A stretch of 64,000 nt of DNA from Cellulomonas sp. SG140 (GTDB lineage Bacteria; Actinomycetota; Actinomycetes; Actinomycetales; Cellulomonadaceae). The position numbers and the translations under genes are program-made. Of the stretch, positions 50,827 through 60,167 are shown in pieces. The stretch is from assembly GCF_025770785.1 (NCBI RefSeq), contig NZ_JANZLA010000005.1, positions 190,679-254,678 of the forward strand. The letters are read 5' to 3'. The notes beneath the pieces were generated by a model. The model worked only from the letters and a program-made list of their open reading frames with translations. It did not search any database and was not told the DNA's origin. Position 1 is the stretch's first letter. Each line of letters opens with the position of its first letter.

Positions 50827-51990
50827 ATGACGACCCAGAGCCCGGCCGGTCCGGACGTGCCGGCGGTCGAGGTGACCCGGGAGGCCAGCTCGGCACCGTC
50901 GTCGCCGGCCACGCCCACCGACCGTGCGTCGCGGATGCGTGACCTGCACCCCGGCTGGTTCGCCGCCGTGATGGGCACGGGCATCGTCGCGGTGGCCAGC
51001 GACGGCAACCCCGGCGGTCTGACCGCGCTGGCGCCCGCAGCGCACGCCCTCGGTGTGGCGTTCGCCGTGCTCACCTACGTCCTCGGCGCGGTGCTGCTGG
51101 TGGCCTACGTGGTGCGCTGGGTGCGCCACACGGACGCGTGCCGGGCCGACCTGCGGCATCCCGTGCTCGGCGCGATGCACGCCACCCTGCCGGCGGGGCT
51201 GCTGGTGCTGTCGGTGATGACCACGGCCGTCGGCCCGCGCTTCTTGCCGTCGGCAGTGACCGTGCCGCTGGCCGGCGCGCTGCTGGCGGTCGGCGCGGTG
51301 GTCGGGCTCGTGCTGGGCGTGGCCTTCGCGTACACGCTGTTCACGGGCGAGGTGGCCGCAGGGTCGGTGAACGGCGGCTGGTTCATCCCGCCCGTGGTCA
51401 CGATCATCGTCCCCGTCGCCACCGCGGCGCTCGTCCCGCACGTCGGTGCGCGCGACGCGCGGCTGCTGCTGGTGCTCGGCTACGCGACGTTCGGCATGGG
51501 GTTCGTGCTGTTCCTGCTGACCCTGGGTCTGCTGTTCGCCCGGCTCGTGCTGCACCCGCTGCCGCCCGCCGCGCTCGCGCCCACGGTGTGGATCGCGCTC
51601 GGCCCGGTCGGGGTCGGCGCGCTGGCCGCCCTGGGCCTGGCGCGGCAGATGCCGGTGGCGAGCGCCGCGACCGCCGGCGCGGTCGGCACCGTGTCGCTGC
51701 TCTTCGCCTCGGCCCTGTGGGGGTTCGGGTTGTGGTGGCTCGGCATCGCCGTGGCGCTGCTGGTGCGCTACCTGAGGGCAGGTGGGTTCGGCTTCCACCT
51801 CGGCTGGTGGGCGTTCACCTTCCCGCTCGGCGCCTTCACCGTGGCGACCCTGACGCTCGCACGGGCCTGGCAGACGCCGGTGCTCGAGGCGCTGGGTGCC
51901 GCGCTGTACCTGCTGCTGGTCGGCACCTGGGCCACCGTCACGGTCCGGACGGCCGCGGGGACGCGCACCGGCGTGGTGTGGCGGCGGTGA
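50827..51990 (+). CDS. TDT-family (TehA/SLAC1/Ssu1) exporter
   Basis: 387 residues, ten membrane segments after a 40-residue soluble start. Begins the membrane domain with LHPGWFAAVMGTGIVAVAS, the TDT signature, and contains GGWFIPPVVTIIVPVA. Relatives transport C4-dicarboxylates, tellurite or anions; yeast Ssu1 exports sulfite. Placement 28 bases after the thioredoxin-like gene and beside the TusA/Hdr cluster makes a sulfite or sulfur-oxyanion role attractive but unproven. Confidence 0.85.
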   Translation: MTTQSPAGPDVPAVEVTREASSAPSSPATPTDRASRMRDLHPGWFAAVMGTGIVAVASDGNPGGLTALAPAAHALGVAFAVLTYVLGAVLLVAYVVRWVRHTDACRADLRHPVLGAMHATLPAGLLVLSVMTTAVGPRFLPSAVTVPLAGALLAVGAVVGLVLGVAFAYTLFTGEVAAGSVNGGWFIPPVVTIIVPVATAALVPHVGARDARLLLVLGYATFGMGFVLFLLTLGLLFARLVLHPLPPAALAPTVWIALGPVGVGALAALGLARQMPVASAATAGAVGTVSLLFASALWGFGLWWLGIAVALLVRYLRAGGFGFHLGWWAFTFPLGAFTVATLTLARAWQTPVLEALGAALYLLLVGTWATVTVRTAAGTRTGVVWRR

Positions 51991-52089
51991 GCCCCGGCCG
52001 TCGAGACCTCAGGTGCGCGGCGCCTGCCACGCCTGGGTGACGTAGGCGGCGGGTCGGGACAGCGCGGCGGCGACCGCTCGAGCGCAGGC

Positions 52090-52506
52090 TCAGGCGGGCA
52101 GCAGCTCGGCCAGCAGCGCGTCGACACGACCACGGATCTCGTCGCGCACGCGCCGGACCGTGTCCAGGTCCTTGCCGGCGGGGTCCTCCAGCTCCCAGTC
52201 CTCGTAGCGGACGCCGGGGAAGAAGGGACAGGTGTCGCCGCAGCCCATGGTCACCACGACGTCGGACGCCTGCACGGCGTCCCCGGTGAGGATCTTGGGG
52301 CGCTCGGCGGTGATGTCGATGCCGACCTCGGCCATCGCCTCGACCGCGACGGGGTTCACCTGGTCGGCGGGCATCGACCCCGCGGAGCGGACCTCGACCC
52401 GGCCGCCGGACAGGGCGGACATGAAGCCGGCGGCCATCTGGGAACGACCGGCGTTGTGCACGCAGACGAACATGACGGACGGGCGGTGGGTGGTGGTCGA
52501 GGGCAT
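52090..52506 (-). CDS. arsC: Arsenate reductase (LMW-phosphatase/ArsC family)
   Basis: 138 residues. P-loop CVHNAGRSQMAAG (C-x5-R) near the start, the resolving-cysteine region VVTMGCGDTCPFFPGVRYEDWELEDPAG, as in thioredoxin-linked arsenate reductases. It reduces arsenate to arsenite for export. Convergent with the TDT gene and followed upstream by the ArsR-phosphatase fusion gene on the same strand, 21 bases away. Confidence 0.92.
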   Translation of the reverse strand: MPSTTTHRPSVMFVCVHNAGRSQMAAGFMSALSGGRVEVRSAGSMPADQVNPVAVEAMAEVGIDITAERPKILTGDAVQASDVVVTMGCGDTCPFFPGVRYEDWELEDPAGKDLDTVRRVRDEIRGRVDALLAELLPA

Positions 52507-52527
52507 CGGTCTCTCCAGGGGTCGGGG

Positions 52528-53202
52528 TCAGGCAGGGACGACGAGCGGGGCCAGGTGCTCCACGCGGCCGGTCAGCTCCGCCAGCGCGGCGTCGAAGGCC
52601 TCGGCGGTGCCGGTGCGGACGGGGTCCGGGACGGACCAGTGCACGTCGGCCGGCACGGGAAGCTCCTCGTGGGCTCGGTCGCACACCGTGACCACGAGGT
52701 CGCCGTCGCGCTGCACGTCGACCAGCGCGCGCGGTCGCAGGCGGCGCATCGGGAGGTGGTGACGGGCGGCTGCGGCGACGGCACCGGCGGCGAGGCGGTC
52801 GGCGGGATGCGTGCCGGCCGAGGCGGCGGGGACGTCCGACGCCTGCCGCCACAGCGCGGCAGCGAGGTGCGATCGGGCGGAGTTGGCGGTGCAGACGAAC
52901 AGCACGCGAGGGGCGGCACGGGTCGCTCCGGGCACCAGGCCCTCCAGCGCCCTCGGCACGAGCCGGACGTAGGTGCGGCGCCCGTCACCCTCGGAGCGGT
53001 GGCGGCTCACCAGCCCTGCCTGCTCGAGCACGCCGAGGTGGTGCGCCACCAGGTTGGACGGCATGGCCAGCAGGTGCGCCAGCTCGGACGGCGAGGCGTC
53101 GCCGAGGGCGAGGGTGTCGACCACCTGCAGCCGGGCGGGATCGGCCAGCGCCGCGTGCACGGCGGCGCGACGCACCACGCCCCAGTTCTGCTCGTCACTC
53201 AT
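52528..53202 (-). CDS. ArsR regulator fused to a low-molecular-weight phosphatase/ArsC domain
   Basis: 224 residues. Residues 1-90 are an ArsR winged helix (VHAALADPARLQVVDTLALGDASPSELAHLLAMPSNLVAHHLGVLEQAGLV). From about 98 an LMW-phosphatase/arsenate-reductase domain follows: P-loop FVCTANSARSHLAAALW (C-x5-R) and VTVCDRAHEELP near the end. The regulator half lacks the CVC metal motif. It may repress its own and the arsC genes while the second domain reduces arsenate or senses it. Similar fusions are known in actinobacteria. Confidence 0.9.
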   Translation of the reverse strand: MSDEQNWGVVRRAAVHAALADPARLQVVDTLALGDASPSELAHLLAMPSNLVAHHLGVLEQAGLVSRHRSEGDGRRTYVRLVPRALEGLVPGATRAAPRVLFVCTANSARSHLAAALWRQASDVPAASAGTHPADRLAAGAVAAAARHHLPMRRLRPRALVDVQRDGDLVVTVCDRAHEELPVPADVHWSVPDPVRTGTAEAFDAALAELTGRVEHLAPLVVPA

Positions 53203-53220
53203 TGAGTCAATGATGATTGA
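53201..53220. promoter_or_regulatory. Candidate operator of the ArsR fusion gene
   Basis: Overlapping palindromes directly at the start codon: ATTGA-G-TCAAT (53201-53211) and TCAAT-GATG-ATTGA (53207-53220). TTGA/TCAA arms are typical of ArsR operators. The site would block transcription of the fusion gene and arsC. Confidence 0.6.
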
Positions 53221-53245
53221 GCGATCGGCTCGGGTCAAACCGCCA

Positions 53246-53317
53246 CCGGACGTGCACCTCGTGCACAGCCACCTGCTCACGGCGCCCGAGTGGCACGGGG
53301 CGGCGCTCGGCGGCTGA
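53246..53317 (+). pseudogene. Remnant of the 3' end of a DUF2202 gene
   Basis: 24 codons reading PPDVHLVHSHLLTAPEWHGAALGG and a stop, matching the end of the intact DUF2202 protein (PDVQLVYSHLLTASERHLTAFGG). About three quarters of the bases agree with the end of that gene, including a 16-base identical run. Nothing upstream resembles the rest of the gene, so this is a truncated relic. Confidence 0.7.
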
Positions 53318-53403
53318 GCCGGCGGAGGGTCGCGTGGTCGGAGGGGACGGGGCGTGGACCGTGCCGTGATGCCGGGCTGCAGGGCCTCGCCGATACTCGA
53401 ACG

Positions 53404-54699
53404 GTGAGTGCGACGCGATCGACCGAGTCGCCGGGCGGCTTCGACGTCGGCTCCGGCCCGGGCGCCGGCCCCGACCTCGGCACCGGCGCCCTGCAGGGCA
53501 CCCTGCTGGCCGGCCGGTACCGGTTGGGGCCGCTGCTGGGGAACGGTGCGACGTCCGACGTGCGGCTGGCCCGGGACGAGCGCCTGGGCCGCGAGGTGGC
53601 CGTGAAGCTGCTCCGCCGGACGGGGACGGGGCTGAACGGTCACCGCGAGCAGGCGGAGGCGCGGCTGCTGGCCTCCCTCAGTCACCCGCACCTGGTGACG
53701 GTCTACGACGCGCACCTCGACGGTGACGAGCCGTTCTTCGTGATGGAGCTGGTTGCCGGGCAGAGCCTGGACCGGCGGCTGCAGGAGGGGCCGCTGTCCA
53801 CCGACGACGTCCGTCGGGTCGGCACGCAGGTGGCCGACGCGCTGGCCTACGTGCACGGGCGCGGTCTTGTGCATCGCGATGTCAAGCCCGGCAACATCCT
53901 GCTGGGCGCCGACCCGAGCGGGGCCGTGGACGCACGGCTGGCCGACTTCGGCATCGCGCGGCTCGAGGACGGAACCCGGTTGACCGCCACCGGGCAGCTG
54001 GTCGGCACGGCCGCGTACCTGAGCCCCGAGCAGGTGCGCGGCGGGTCGGTGGGTCCGGCCACGGACGTCTACGCCTTGGGCCTGGTGCTGATCGAGGCCC
54101 TCAGCGGACAGCTGGTGTTCCCCGGTCGCGCGGTGGAGTCGGCGGTGGCGCGGCTGCACCGGCAGCCGCAGCTGCCCGGTGCGGCGGGGCCGATCGGGGG
54201 AGTCCTGGAGCGGATGACCGCGCTCGAGCCCGACGACCGGCCGACCGCAGCGCAGGTGGCGGCGGCGCTGGGGAGCGACCACGCGGCAGCGTCCGCGGCG
54301 ACCGTCCGGCTCCCGTTCCCGGTGGACGCGACGGATGCGCAGGCGGATCCGCCTGCCGCGAGCACCGCGGTCCTGCTCGTGACGTCGGCGGAGGAGCTCG
54401 CCCCGACCCGCCGGTTCGAGCTCGGGGGCGACGGTCGCGACGCCGACCGCACGGCGGTGCGCCCGGCGCCTACGGCGGACCGTCAGACGGTGCGGCGGTC
54501 CGTGGGGGCCCGGTCGCTGCTGGGCGGGCGGCGACCGGTGCTGCTGGTCGCGGTGATCGTCGCGCTGGTGCTGATCGGCATCGCGGCGCTGGCCGCCACG
54601 ACGCGCCACCACGCGCCCACCGGCACCATAACCTACCCCTCGGTCAGCGGTCAGCTCGGGCAGGACCTGAACCGGCTCCAGCAGGCGGTGCGGCCGTGA
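53404..54699 (+). CDS. Membrane-anchored serine/threonine protein kinase
   Basis: 431 residues from a GTG. Kinase domain about 37-290: glycine loop LLGNGATSDVRLA, Lys in VAVKLLRR, catalytic HRDVKPGNILL, DFGIARL and TAAYLSPEQ. A proline/threonine linker leads to one membrane segment near residue 385 (PVLLVAVIVALVLIGIAALAA) and a short external tail without PASTA repeats. It is coupled by GTGA to a lipoprotein gene, a possible input or substrate. Confidence 0.93.
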   Translation: MSATRSTESPGGFDVGSGPGAGPDLGTGALQGTLLAGRYRLGPLLGNGATSDVRLARDERLGREVAVKLLRRTGTGLNGHREQAEARLLASLSHPHLVTVYDAHLDGDEPFFVMELVAGQSLDRRLQEGPLSTDDVRRVGTQVADALAYVHGRGLVHRDVKPGNILLGADPSGAVDARLADFGIARLEDGTRLTATGQLVGTAAYLSPEQVRGGSVGPATDVYALGLVLIEALSGQLVFPGRAVESAVARLHRQPQLPGAAGPIGGVLERMTALEPDDRPTAAQVAAALGSDHAAASAATVRLPFPVDATDAQADPPAASTAVLLVTSAEELAPTRRFELGGDGRDADRTAVRPAPTADRQTVRRSVGARSLLGGRRPVLLVAVIVALVLIGIAALAATTRHHAPTGTITYPSVSGQLGQDLNRLQQAVRP

Positions 54700-55109
54700 C
54701 CGGCCGGATCAGCCGGAGGGCCGCGGCTGCGGCGGTCGCGCTCCTCGTCGTCGGGCCGTCCCTCGCCGCGTGCTCCGCGACGCCACCGCGCCCGACGGTC
54801 CTCCAGACCGACGTCCTCGCCGTCTCCCAGGCCGCCGCCGCCCGCGACCTGGCGGCGACCAGCGCGGCGATCGGTCGGCTGAACGCGGACGTGGTCGCCG
54901 CACGTCAGGCGGGCACGCTCGACGCGGCGCGCGCGGCGACCATCGAGAGCGCGGCGACGGCGGTGCTCGCCGACGTCACCGCGGCGGTCCAGGCGCCCGC
55001 CCCGACGACCTCGTCCGTGCCGGCGTCCGCACCGCCGCCCGCTCGGGCACCGGCTCCGGCCCACCAGCCCAAGGACAAGGGCAAGGGCGGCGGGGACGGC
55101 GGGGACTGA
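54696..55109 (+). CDS. Small exported lipoprotein coupled to the kinase
   Basis: 137 residues from the GTG that overlaps the kinase stop. Signal peptide with lipobox SLAACS at about 22-27, then an Ala-rich helical part (QAAAARDLAATSAAIGRLNADVVAARQAG) and a Pro/Ala/Lys/Gly-rich tail. No known domain. Translational coupling to the kinase suggests it partners the kinase's external tail. Confidence 0.75.
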   Translation: MTGRISRRAAAAAVALLVVGPSLAACSATPPRPTVLQTDVLAVSQAAAARDLAATSAAIGRLNADVVAARQAGTLDAARAATIESAATAVLADVTAAVQAPAPTTSSVPASAPPPARAPAPAHQPKDKGKGGGDGGD

Positions 55110-55116
55110 CCAGGGC

Positions 55117-56216
55117 TCACGCCGGGATGGTCACCACGAACCGGCAGCCCGGCGCGGCGTTGTGCACGGCCACCTCGCCGTGGTGCGCCTCGACCAGCCC
55201 GCGCACGATCGCCAGCCCGAGCCCGGCTCCCGCGTCGGGGTCCGGGGTGCGAGCGCTGCCGCCGCGCCAGCCGACGTCGAACACGCGACCGAGGTCGTCC
55301 GGCGGGATGCCGCCGCAGGCGTCCGCCACGGCGACGGTCACCGTGGGCCCGTCGGCCCGGCCCGTGATCACCACCGAGCCGTCGGACGGGGTGTGCCGCA
55401 CGGCGTTCATCACCAGGTTCGCCACCACCCGCGCCAGCGCGTCCGGGTCCGCGCGCACCAGCACGTCCCCGGCGACGGCGCCGCCCACCTGCACGCCCTT
55501 GGCGCGCGCGACCGGGTCGGCGGCGGCGATCGCCTCGCTGACCACGTCGGCGAGCTGGAGCGTCTGCGGGGTCAGGTGGAGCGCGCCGGCGTGGATGCGG
55601 GACAGCTCGAACAGGTCGTCGACCATCCGGACCATCCGGTCGACCTCGGTGCGCATCTGGGCCCGGTACCGGGCGGGGTCCGGTGCGAGACCGTCGTCGA
55701 GTGCCTCGGACATCGCGCGGATCCCCGCGAGCGGCGAGCGCAGGTCGTGCGACACCCAGGCGACCAGCTCCCGCCGCGACTGCTCGAGACGGCGCTCCCG
55801 CTCCGCGGCCTCCCGCAGCCGGTCGCTGCTGCGCGCGAGCTCTGCCGCGATGTCCGTCAGCTCCCGCGGGCCCGACGCCGGTCCCTCGAACGGACCGCCG
55901 TCGCCGAACCGGGTCGCGGCGTCGCGCAGCCGGCGCGTGGACCTGACCAGGCGTTCGCCGAGCCACAGCGCGACGGCCACGGACAGCAGGCCGGAGACGA
56001 CGCACACGGTGATCACCACGTGCAGGTCGTGCTGCGAGAGGAACATCGCCTGGGCCGTCCCGAGCACGCCGACGGCGACCCCGCCCACCGAGACGAGCGC
56101 GACCACGGCCGCCGACCAGCGCAGCGACGCCCGGCGCAGCAGCCACGCGGCGACGACCCCGAGCGCCACGACGCCGGCGGACCAGCCGACCGCGACCAGC
56201 ACCACCTGGGCGACGT

Positions 56217-56220
<4 letters not shown>
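55117..56220 (-). CDS. Intramembrane-sensing histidine kinase
   Basis: 367 residues. Three closely spaced membrane segments in the first 90 residues leave no sizeable external domain, so the signal is probably read within the membrane. HisKA has WVSHDLRSPLAGIRAMSEAL; HATPase has NLVMNAVRHT, DACGGIP and GAGLGLAIVRGLVEAHHG. ATGA-coupled to the response-regulator gene. The end lies seven bases from the convergent lipoprotein gene. Confidence 0.94.
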
Positions 56221-56900
<680 letters not shown>

Positions 56901-56923
56901 GTCGGTCCCTTCCCGAACGTTGG

Positions 56924-56955
56924 GGACGGCCCGGCACCGCGGTGCCGGGCCGTCC
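56924..56955 (-). terminator. Hairpin terminator after the beta-propeller protein gene
   Basis: 15-bp inverted repeat GGACGGCCCGGCACC / GGTGCCGGGCCGTCC with a two-base centre (effectively 14 bp with a four-base loop). Confidence 0.8.
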
Positions 56956-56983
56956 TGATGATCACCCCTGGGTCAGCGCGGCG

Positions 56984-58171
56984 TCACCGGGCCGCGATGC
57001 CCTCCATGCCGGTGCCGCTGAAGGCCGGCAGGCCGGACACCGTCTGGATCCGGGTCAGGGTGCCGTGCGGCGAGACGGCGTAGGCGCCGACCGTGCCGGC
57101 GACGGACTCCTGCACGTACACGAAGCGACCGTCGTGGGACGCGGCGAGGTCGATGGGCCCGGCGCCGGTGGAGGCCGCGACCGGCGCCGTCAGCACCGCG
57201 GGGCCGAACCACGGTGCGGCCCAGGCCGACAACGTCGCCGAACCGGCGTTGGCGCCGAGCAGCGTGCGTCCCGCCAGGACGTTCCAGCACAGCGCCGCGC
57301 CACCGTCCGGTGCGGAGGAGCCGACCAGGTGCAGCGACCCGTCACGTGCGGCGGTGTACGTGCTGGTCCGGCCCGTGCCGGCCTCGGTCACCTGCAGCCC
57401 GCCGTGCCGGTCGACGACGAAGGAGAACGGCACCGGTCCGGCGGACGGCGTGGCCACCGGGGTGGCGGCGGGCAGGCCCGCGTCGTCGATCGGGAAGCTG
57501 AGCAGCTCGTCGTGGTTCTTGGTGGTCACCACCAGCGCGTGCCCGTCGGCGGCGAACCCGATCTGCCCCGGCGAGGCGATGAACACCGGCGGGTTGCTGC
57601 CGCCCAGGCCCAGCGAGCGGGTGGACCCCGGGATCGGCACCAGCGCGCCGTGCACCAGCCGGAACCCGGAGACGGCGCCGTCACCACCGGCGTCGAGCAC
57701 GTACACCAGGTCGCCGTGCACCGCGATGCTGGTGGGGAAGTGGCCGCCCGAGGGCGCCGTCCGCGGCGTGCCGAGCGCGGCGCCGTGCACGCCGAACGCC
57801 GTCACGGAGTCGCTGCCGGCGTTCACCGCGAGCAGCACGTCGTCACGCTCGTCCAGCACCAGCGAGCCCTGGGAGGCCAGCGCGTCGAGCGGTGCGCCCA
57901 CCTGCGTGCCGCCCAGCCCGCCGGTGGCGTACCGCCCGGCCGCGGTCAGCGTGCCGTCGGCGTGCCGGGTGTAGGCCGCGATCGTGTTGCCGGTGGTGCC
58001 GTTGAGCTGGACGAAGACGGCGCCGGGTGCACCGTGGCCGTCGGGGCCGCCGTCGGCGCCGTCCGAGGCGAGCGCCCCGGACGCCCCGAGGGGCACGAGG
58101 GCCAGCGCGGCGGCGGCGCCGACGGCAGCAAGGACGGTGCGCCGGCGGACGAGGGCGTGCAGAGGGGACAT
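56984..58171 (-). CDS. Tat-exported lactonase-like beta-propeller protein
   Basis: 395 residues from the ATG at 58171, with GGAGG upstream. The signal peptide RRRTVLAAVGAAAALALVPLGASGALA suggests Tat export. Seven-bladed lactonase-type repeats follow (VFVQLNGTTGNTIAAYTRHADGTLTAAGRYATGG, GHFPTSIAVHGDLVYVLDAGGDGAV, FVYVQESVAGTVGAYAVSPHGTL). Whether it hydrolyses a lactone or is purely structural is unknown. It ends at a strong terminator. Confidence 0.82.
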   Translation of the reverse strand: MSPLHALVRRRTVLAAVGAAAALALVPLGASGALASDGADGGPDGHGAPGAVFVQLNGTTGNTIAAYTRHADGTLTAAGRYATGGLGGTQVGAPLDALASQGSLVLDERDDVLLAVNAGSDSVTAFGVHGAALGTPRTAPSGGHFPTSIAVHGDLVYVLDAGGDGAVSGFRLVHGALVPIPGSTRSLGLGGSNPPVFIASPGQIGFAADGHALVVTTKNHDELLSFPIDDAGLPAATPVATPSAGPVPFSFVVDRHGGLQVTEAGTGRTSTYTAARDGSLHLVGSSAPDGGAALCWNVLAGRTLLGANAGSATLSAWAAPWFGPAVLTAPVAASTGAGPIDLAASHDGRFVYVQESVAGTVGAYAVSPHGTLTRIQTVSGLPAFSGTGMEGIAAR

Positions 58172-58321
58172 CGGAACCTCCAGGGAGCGGACGAAGGCCC
58201 ACCGCGCGCCCCTGACCAGGGCGTTCGCCGGTGAACCGGATGCGTCCACTGTGCGGACCGCCTCACCCGCCGGACAAGGGTTCCGGTGCTTACGAGACGG
58301 TGACGTCCCGCGCCGACGGCC

Positions 58322-58705
58322 TCAGGCGTGCGGGTCGAGCACGTGCCGGTCGCCGCTGAAGGGCCGCAGCGCCTCGGGCGCCGGGAACGGCAGCTCGATG
58401 GCGTCGACCTTGGTGTGCACGTCCCCGTGGTCGTCGTAGGTCACGACGACCCGCTCGGTGGACACCTCGCGCAGCCGCACCCGCACCGGCCGCCCGTCGA
58501 GCTCCAGCTCCCACAGGTCGGCCAGCCAGCCGATGCCGCGCTCGTCGAGCACCGCCTCGGCCTCGTCCCACGGCAGCACGCCGGACGCCGTCCGGCCGAG
58601 CCGGTCGATCGCGACGGCGCCGTCGTCCTCCAGACGCAGCCAGCCGAGCAGCTCGCGGTCGCCCGCCCGACGGTGCTCGATCCAGTCGGTGGGCGTGGAG
58701 GTCAC
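58322..58705 (-). CDS. Conserved-looking hypothetical protein (127 aa)
   Basis: 127 residues from a GTG. No known motif. It begins TSTPTDWIEHRRAGDRELLGWLRLEDDGAVAIDRLGR and has a compact alpha/beta look with WELELDGRPVRVRLREVSTERVVVTYDDHG. Codon use is ordinary. A cytoplasmic protein is expected; function is not recognised. Confidence 0.7.
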   Translation of the reverse strand: MTSTPTDWIEHRRAGDRELLGWLRLEDDGAVAIDRLGRTASGVLPWDEAEAVLDERGIGWLADLWELELDGRPVRVRLREVSTERVVVTYDDHGDVHTKVDAIELPFPAPEALRPFSGDRHVLDPHA

Positions 58706-58951
58706 GGTCGCACCGCCTGTCGGTGCGTGCGCAGGGTCGCGAACATGGGCGGGACCGTAACGTGCCGACCCCCCTGCGAGGCCAGCTGATTCCTGGTTGC
58801 GGACGGACGCGTCGACCGGGCTACGCGTGCCGGCGCGGATACTGGGCAGGCCGCGGGCGCCCGCGACGTCGGCGGCGGTCACCGTGCGCCGCACGCCGTC
58901 AGCACCCGCACCCGTCGCGCCGACCGGCGGCGCCCGTCCGAGAGGCCCACG

Positions 58952-59431
58952 ATGCCCAGCTCGTTCAACGGTCTGCCCCTGCACCCCCTGGTGGTGCACG
59001 CCGTGGTGGTGCTGGTGCCGCTCGCGGTCGTCTGGCTGCTCGTGCTGACGTTCGTGCCGCGGTGGCGGGACCGGTACGCCGGGCTCGGTGCGCTGATCGC
59101 CCTGGTCGCGCTGGTGCTGACGCCGGTCGCCTCGGAGACGGGTGAGTCGTTGCAGGCCCAGATCGGCCCGGTGGGCGAGCACGCGGAGCTGGGCGACCAG
59201 CTGAAGTTCTTCGTCTTCCCCGTCGCGGCGCTCGCCGTGACCCTGTGGTGGGTGACCCGTCGGGCCCGCTCCGGCCCGGCGTTGGCCCGTCCGCTCGCGC
59301 TGACGCTCGCGGTCCTGTCCGTGGTCGCGAGCCTGGCCACGGGGTGGCAGGTGTACCGCGTCGGCGACTCCGGGGCCCGCGCGGTGTGGCAGCACAGCAC
59401 CAGCCAGCTGTCGAGCGTCGGCAAGGGCTGA
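58952..59431 (+). CDS. DUF2231 membrane protein
   Basis: 159 residues with four membrane segments. Starts with the family hallmark FNGLPLHPLVVHAVVVLVPLAVVWLL (His pair), followed by LGALIALVALVLTPVASETGESLQ and a C-terminal segment with TGWQVYRVGDSGARAVWQ. DUF2231 proteins have unclear roles, in some cases linked to haem or redox chemistry. Co-directional with the next membrane-protein gene, 98 bases away. Confidence 0.88.
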   Translation: MPSSFNGLPLHPLVVHAVVVLVPLAVVWLLVLTFVPRWRDRYAGLGALIALVALVLTPVASETGESLQAQIGPVGEHAELGDQLKFFVFPVAALAVTLWWVTRRARSGPALARPLALTLAVLSVVASLATGWQVYRVGDSGARAVWQHSTSQLSSVGKG

Positions 59432-59529
59432 CGGCCCCGGAACGGGCCGCGGGGCGCGCTCTCGACGGGCGCTCGCGGCCGGATCGACGGATGGTGGTGG
59501 TCCCGACAGCGACCGGAGGGACCCACCCC

Positions 59530-60078
59530 ATGAGCTCCAACACCTTCGTCCGATCCCTGCACGACCTCGGTGCCGCGGCCTGGTTCGGCGGCGGCCTGAT
59601 GGGCGCCATCGGCCTCAACGGCGCGTCCGAGGAGGTCGAGGACCCGCGTCAGCGCGTGCACACCGCGTCCATGGGCTGGGCGAAGTGGGCACCGGTGAAC
59701 GCCCTGGCCATCGGCGCGCACCTGGTCGGCGGTGCCGGCCTGCTGCTGGCCAACCGGGGCCGCGTCCAGGCCCAGGAGGGCGTCACGGCCAACACCGTCG
59801 TGAAGACGGCGCTGACGATCGCGGCCCTCGGCACCACCGCCTGGAGCGGGATGCTCGGCACCAAGATCGCGAAGGGCTCGTCCGAGCCGGCGTACAGCGG
59901 CGTCACGCCGTCGTCCAGCACGTCCGACGAGGTGGCCGCGGCGCAGCGCCAGGAGCGCATCCTGCAGTGGGTCACCCCGGCGCTGGTCGGCACGATCATC
60001 GTGCTCGGCGCGCAGCAGGGCGAGATGCAGCGGCCCAACCAGGTGTCCAAGGGCCTGCTCGGCCGCGTCTTCGACTGA
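59530..60078 (+). CDS. Hypothetical four-pass membrane protein
   Basis: 182 residues. Segments DLGAAAWFGGGLMGAIGLNG, VNALAIGAHLVGGAGLLLA, VVKTALTIAALGTTAWSGML and WVTPALVGTIIVLGAQQG. I do not recognise a characterised family. It has its own ribosome site weakly (GGAGGGACCC) and is followed by a strong terminator. Confidence 0.75.
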   Translation: MSSNTFVRSLHDLGAAAWFGGGLMGAIGLNGASEEVEDPRQRVHTASMGWAKWAPVNALAIGAHLVGGAGLLLANRGRVQAQEGVTANTVVKTALTIAALGTTAWSGMLGTKIAKGSSEPAYSGVTPSSSTSDEVAAAQRQERILQWVTPALVGTIIVLGAQQGEMQRPNQVSKGLLGRVFD

Positions 60079-60093
60079 CCAGCGGCCCGAGGC

Positions 60094-60122
60094 GAGGGGC
60101 GCCCCCGCGCGGGGCGCCCCTC
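60094..60122. terminator. Hairpin terminator between convergent genes
   Basis: 12-bp stem GAGGGGCGCCCC / GGGGCGCCCCTC with loop CGCGC. Confidence 0.8.
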
Positions 60123-60167
60123 CGCACCCGGCCGCCCGCCGACACCAGGGGCCCCGGCGCGGGTGGA

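Noticed and set aside
51991..52089. Searched the ArsC/TDT convergent gap for a terminator or small gene
   Set aside because: No stable hairpin of convincing length or protein-like frame was seen.
53203..53403. Considered an intact small gene encoding the DUF2202-like tail
   Set aside because: Homology covers only 24 codons; the upstream part of the frame belongs to the ArsR promoter and has no start or domain.
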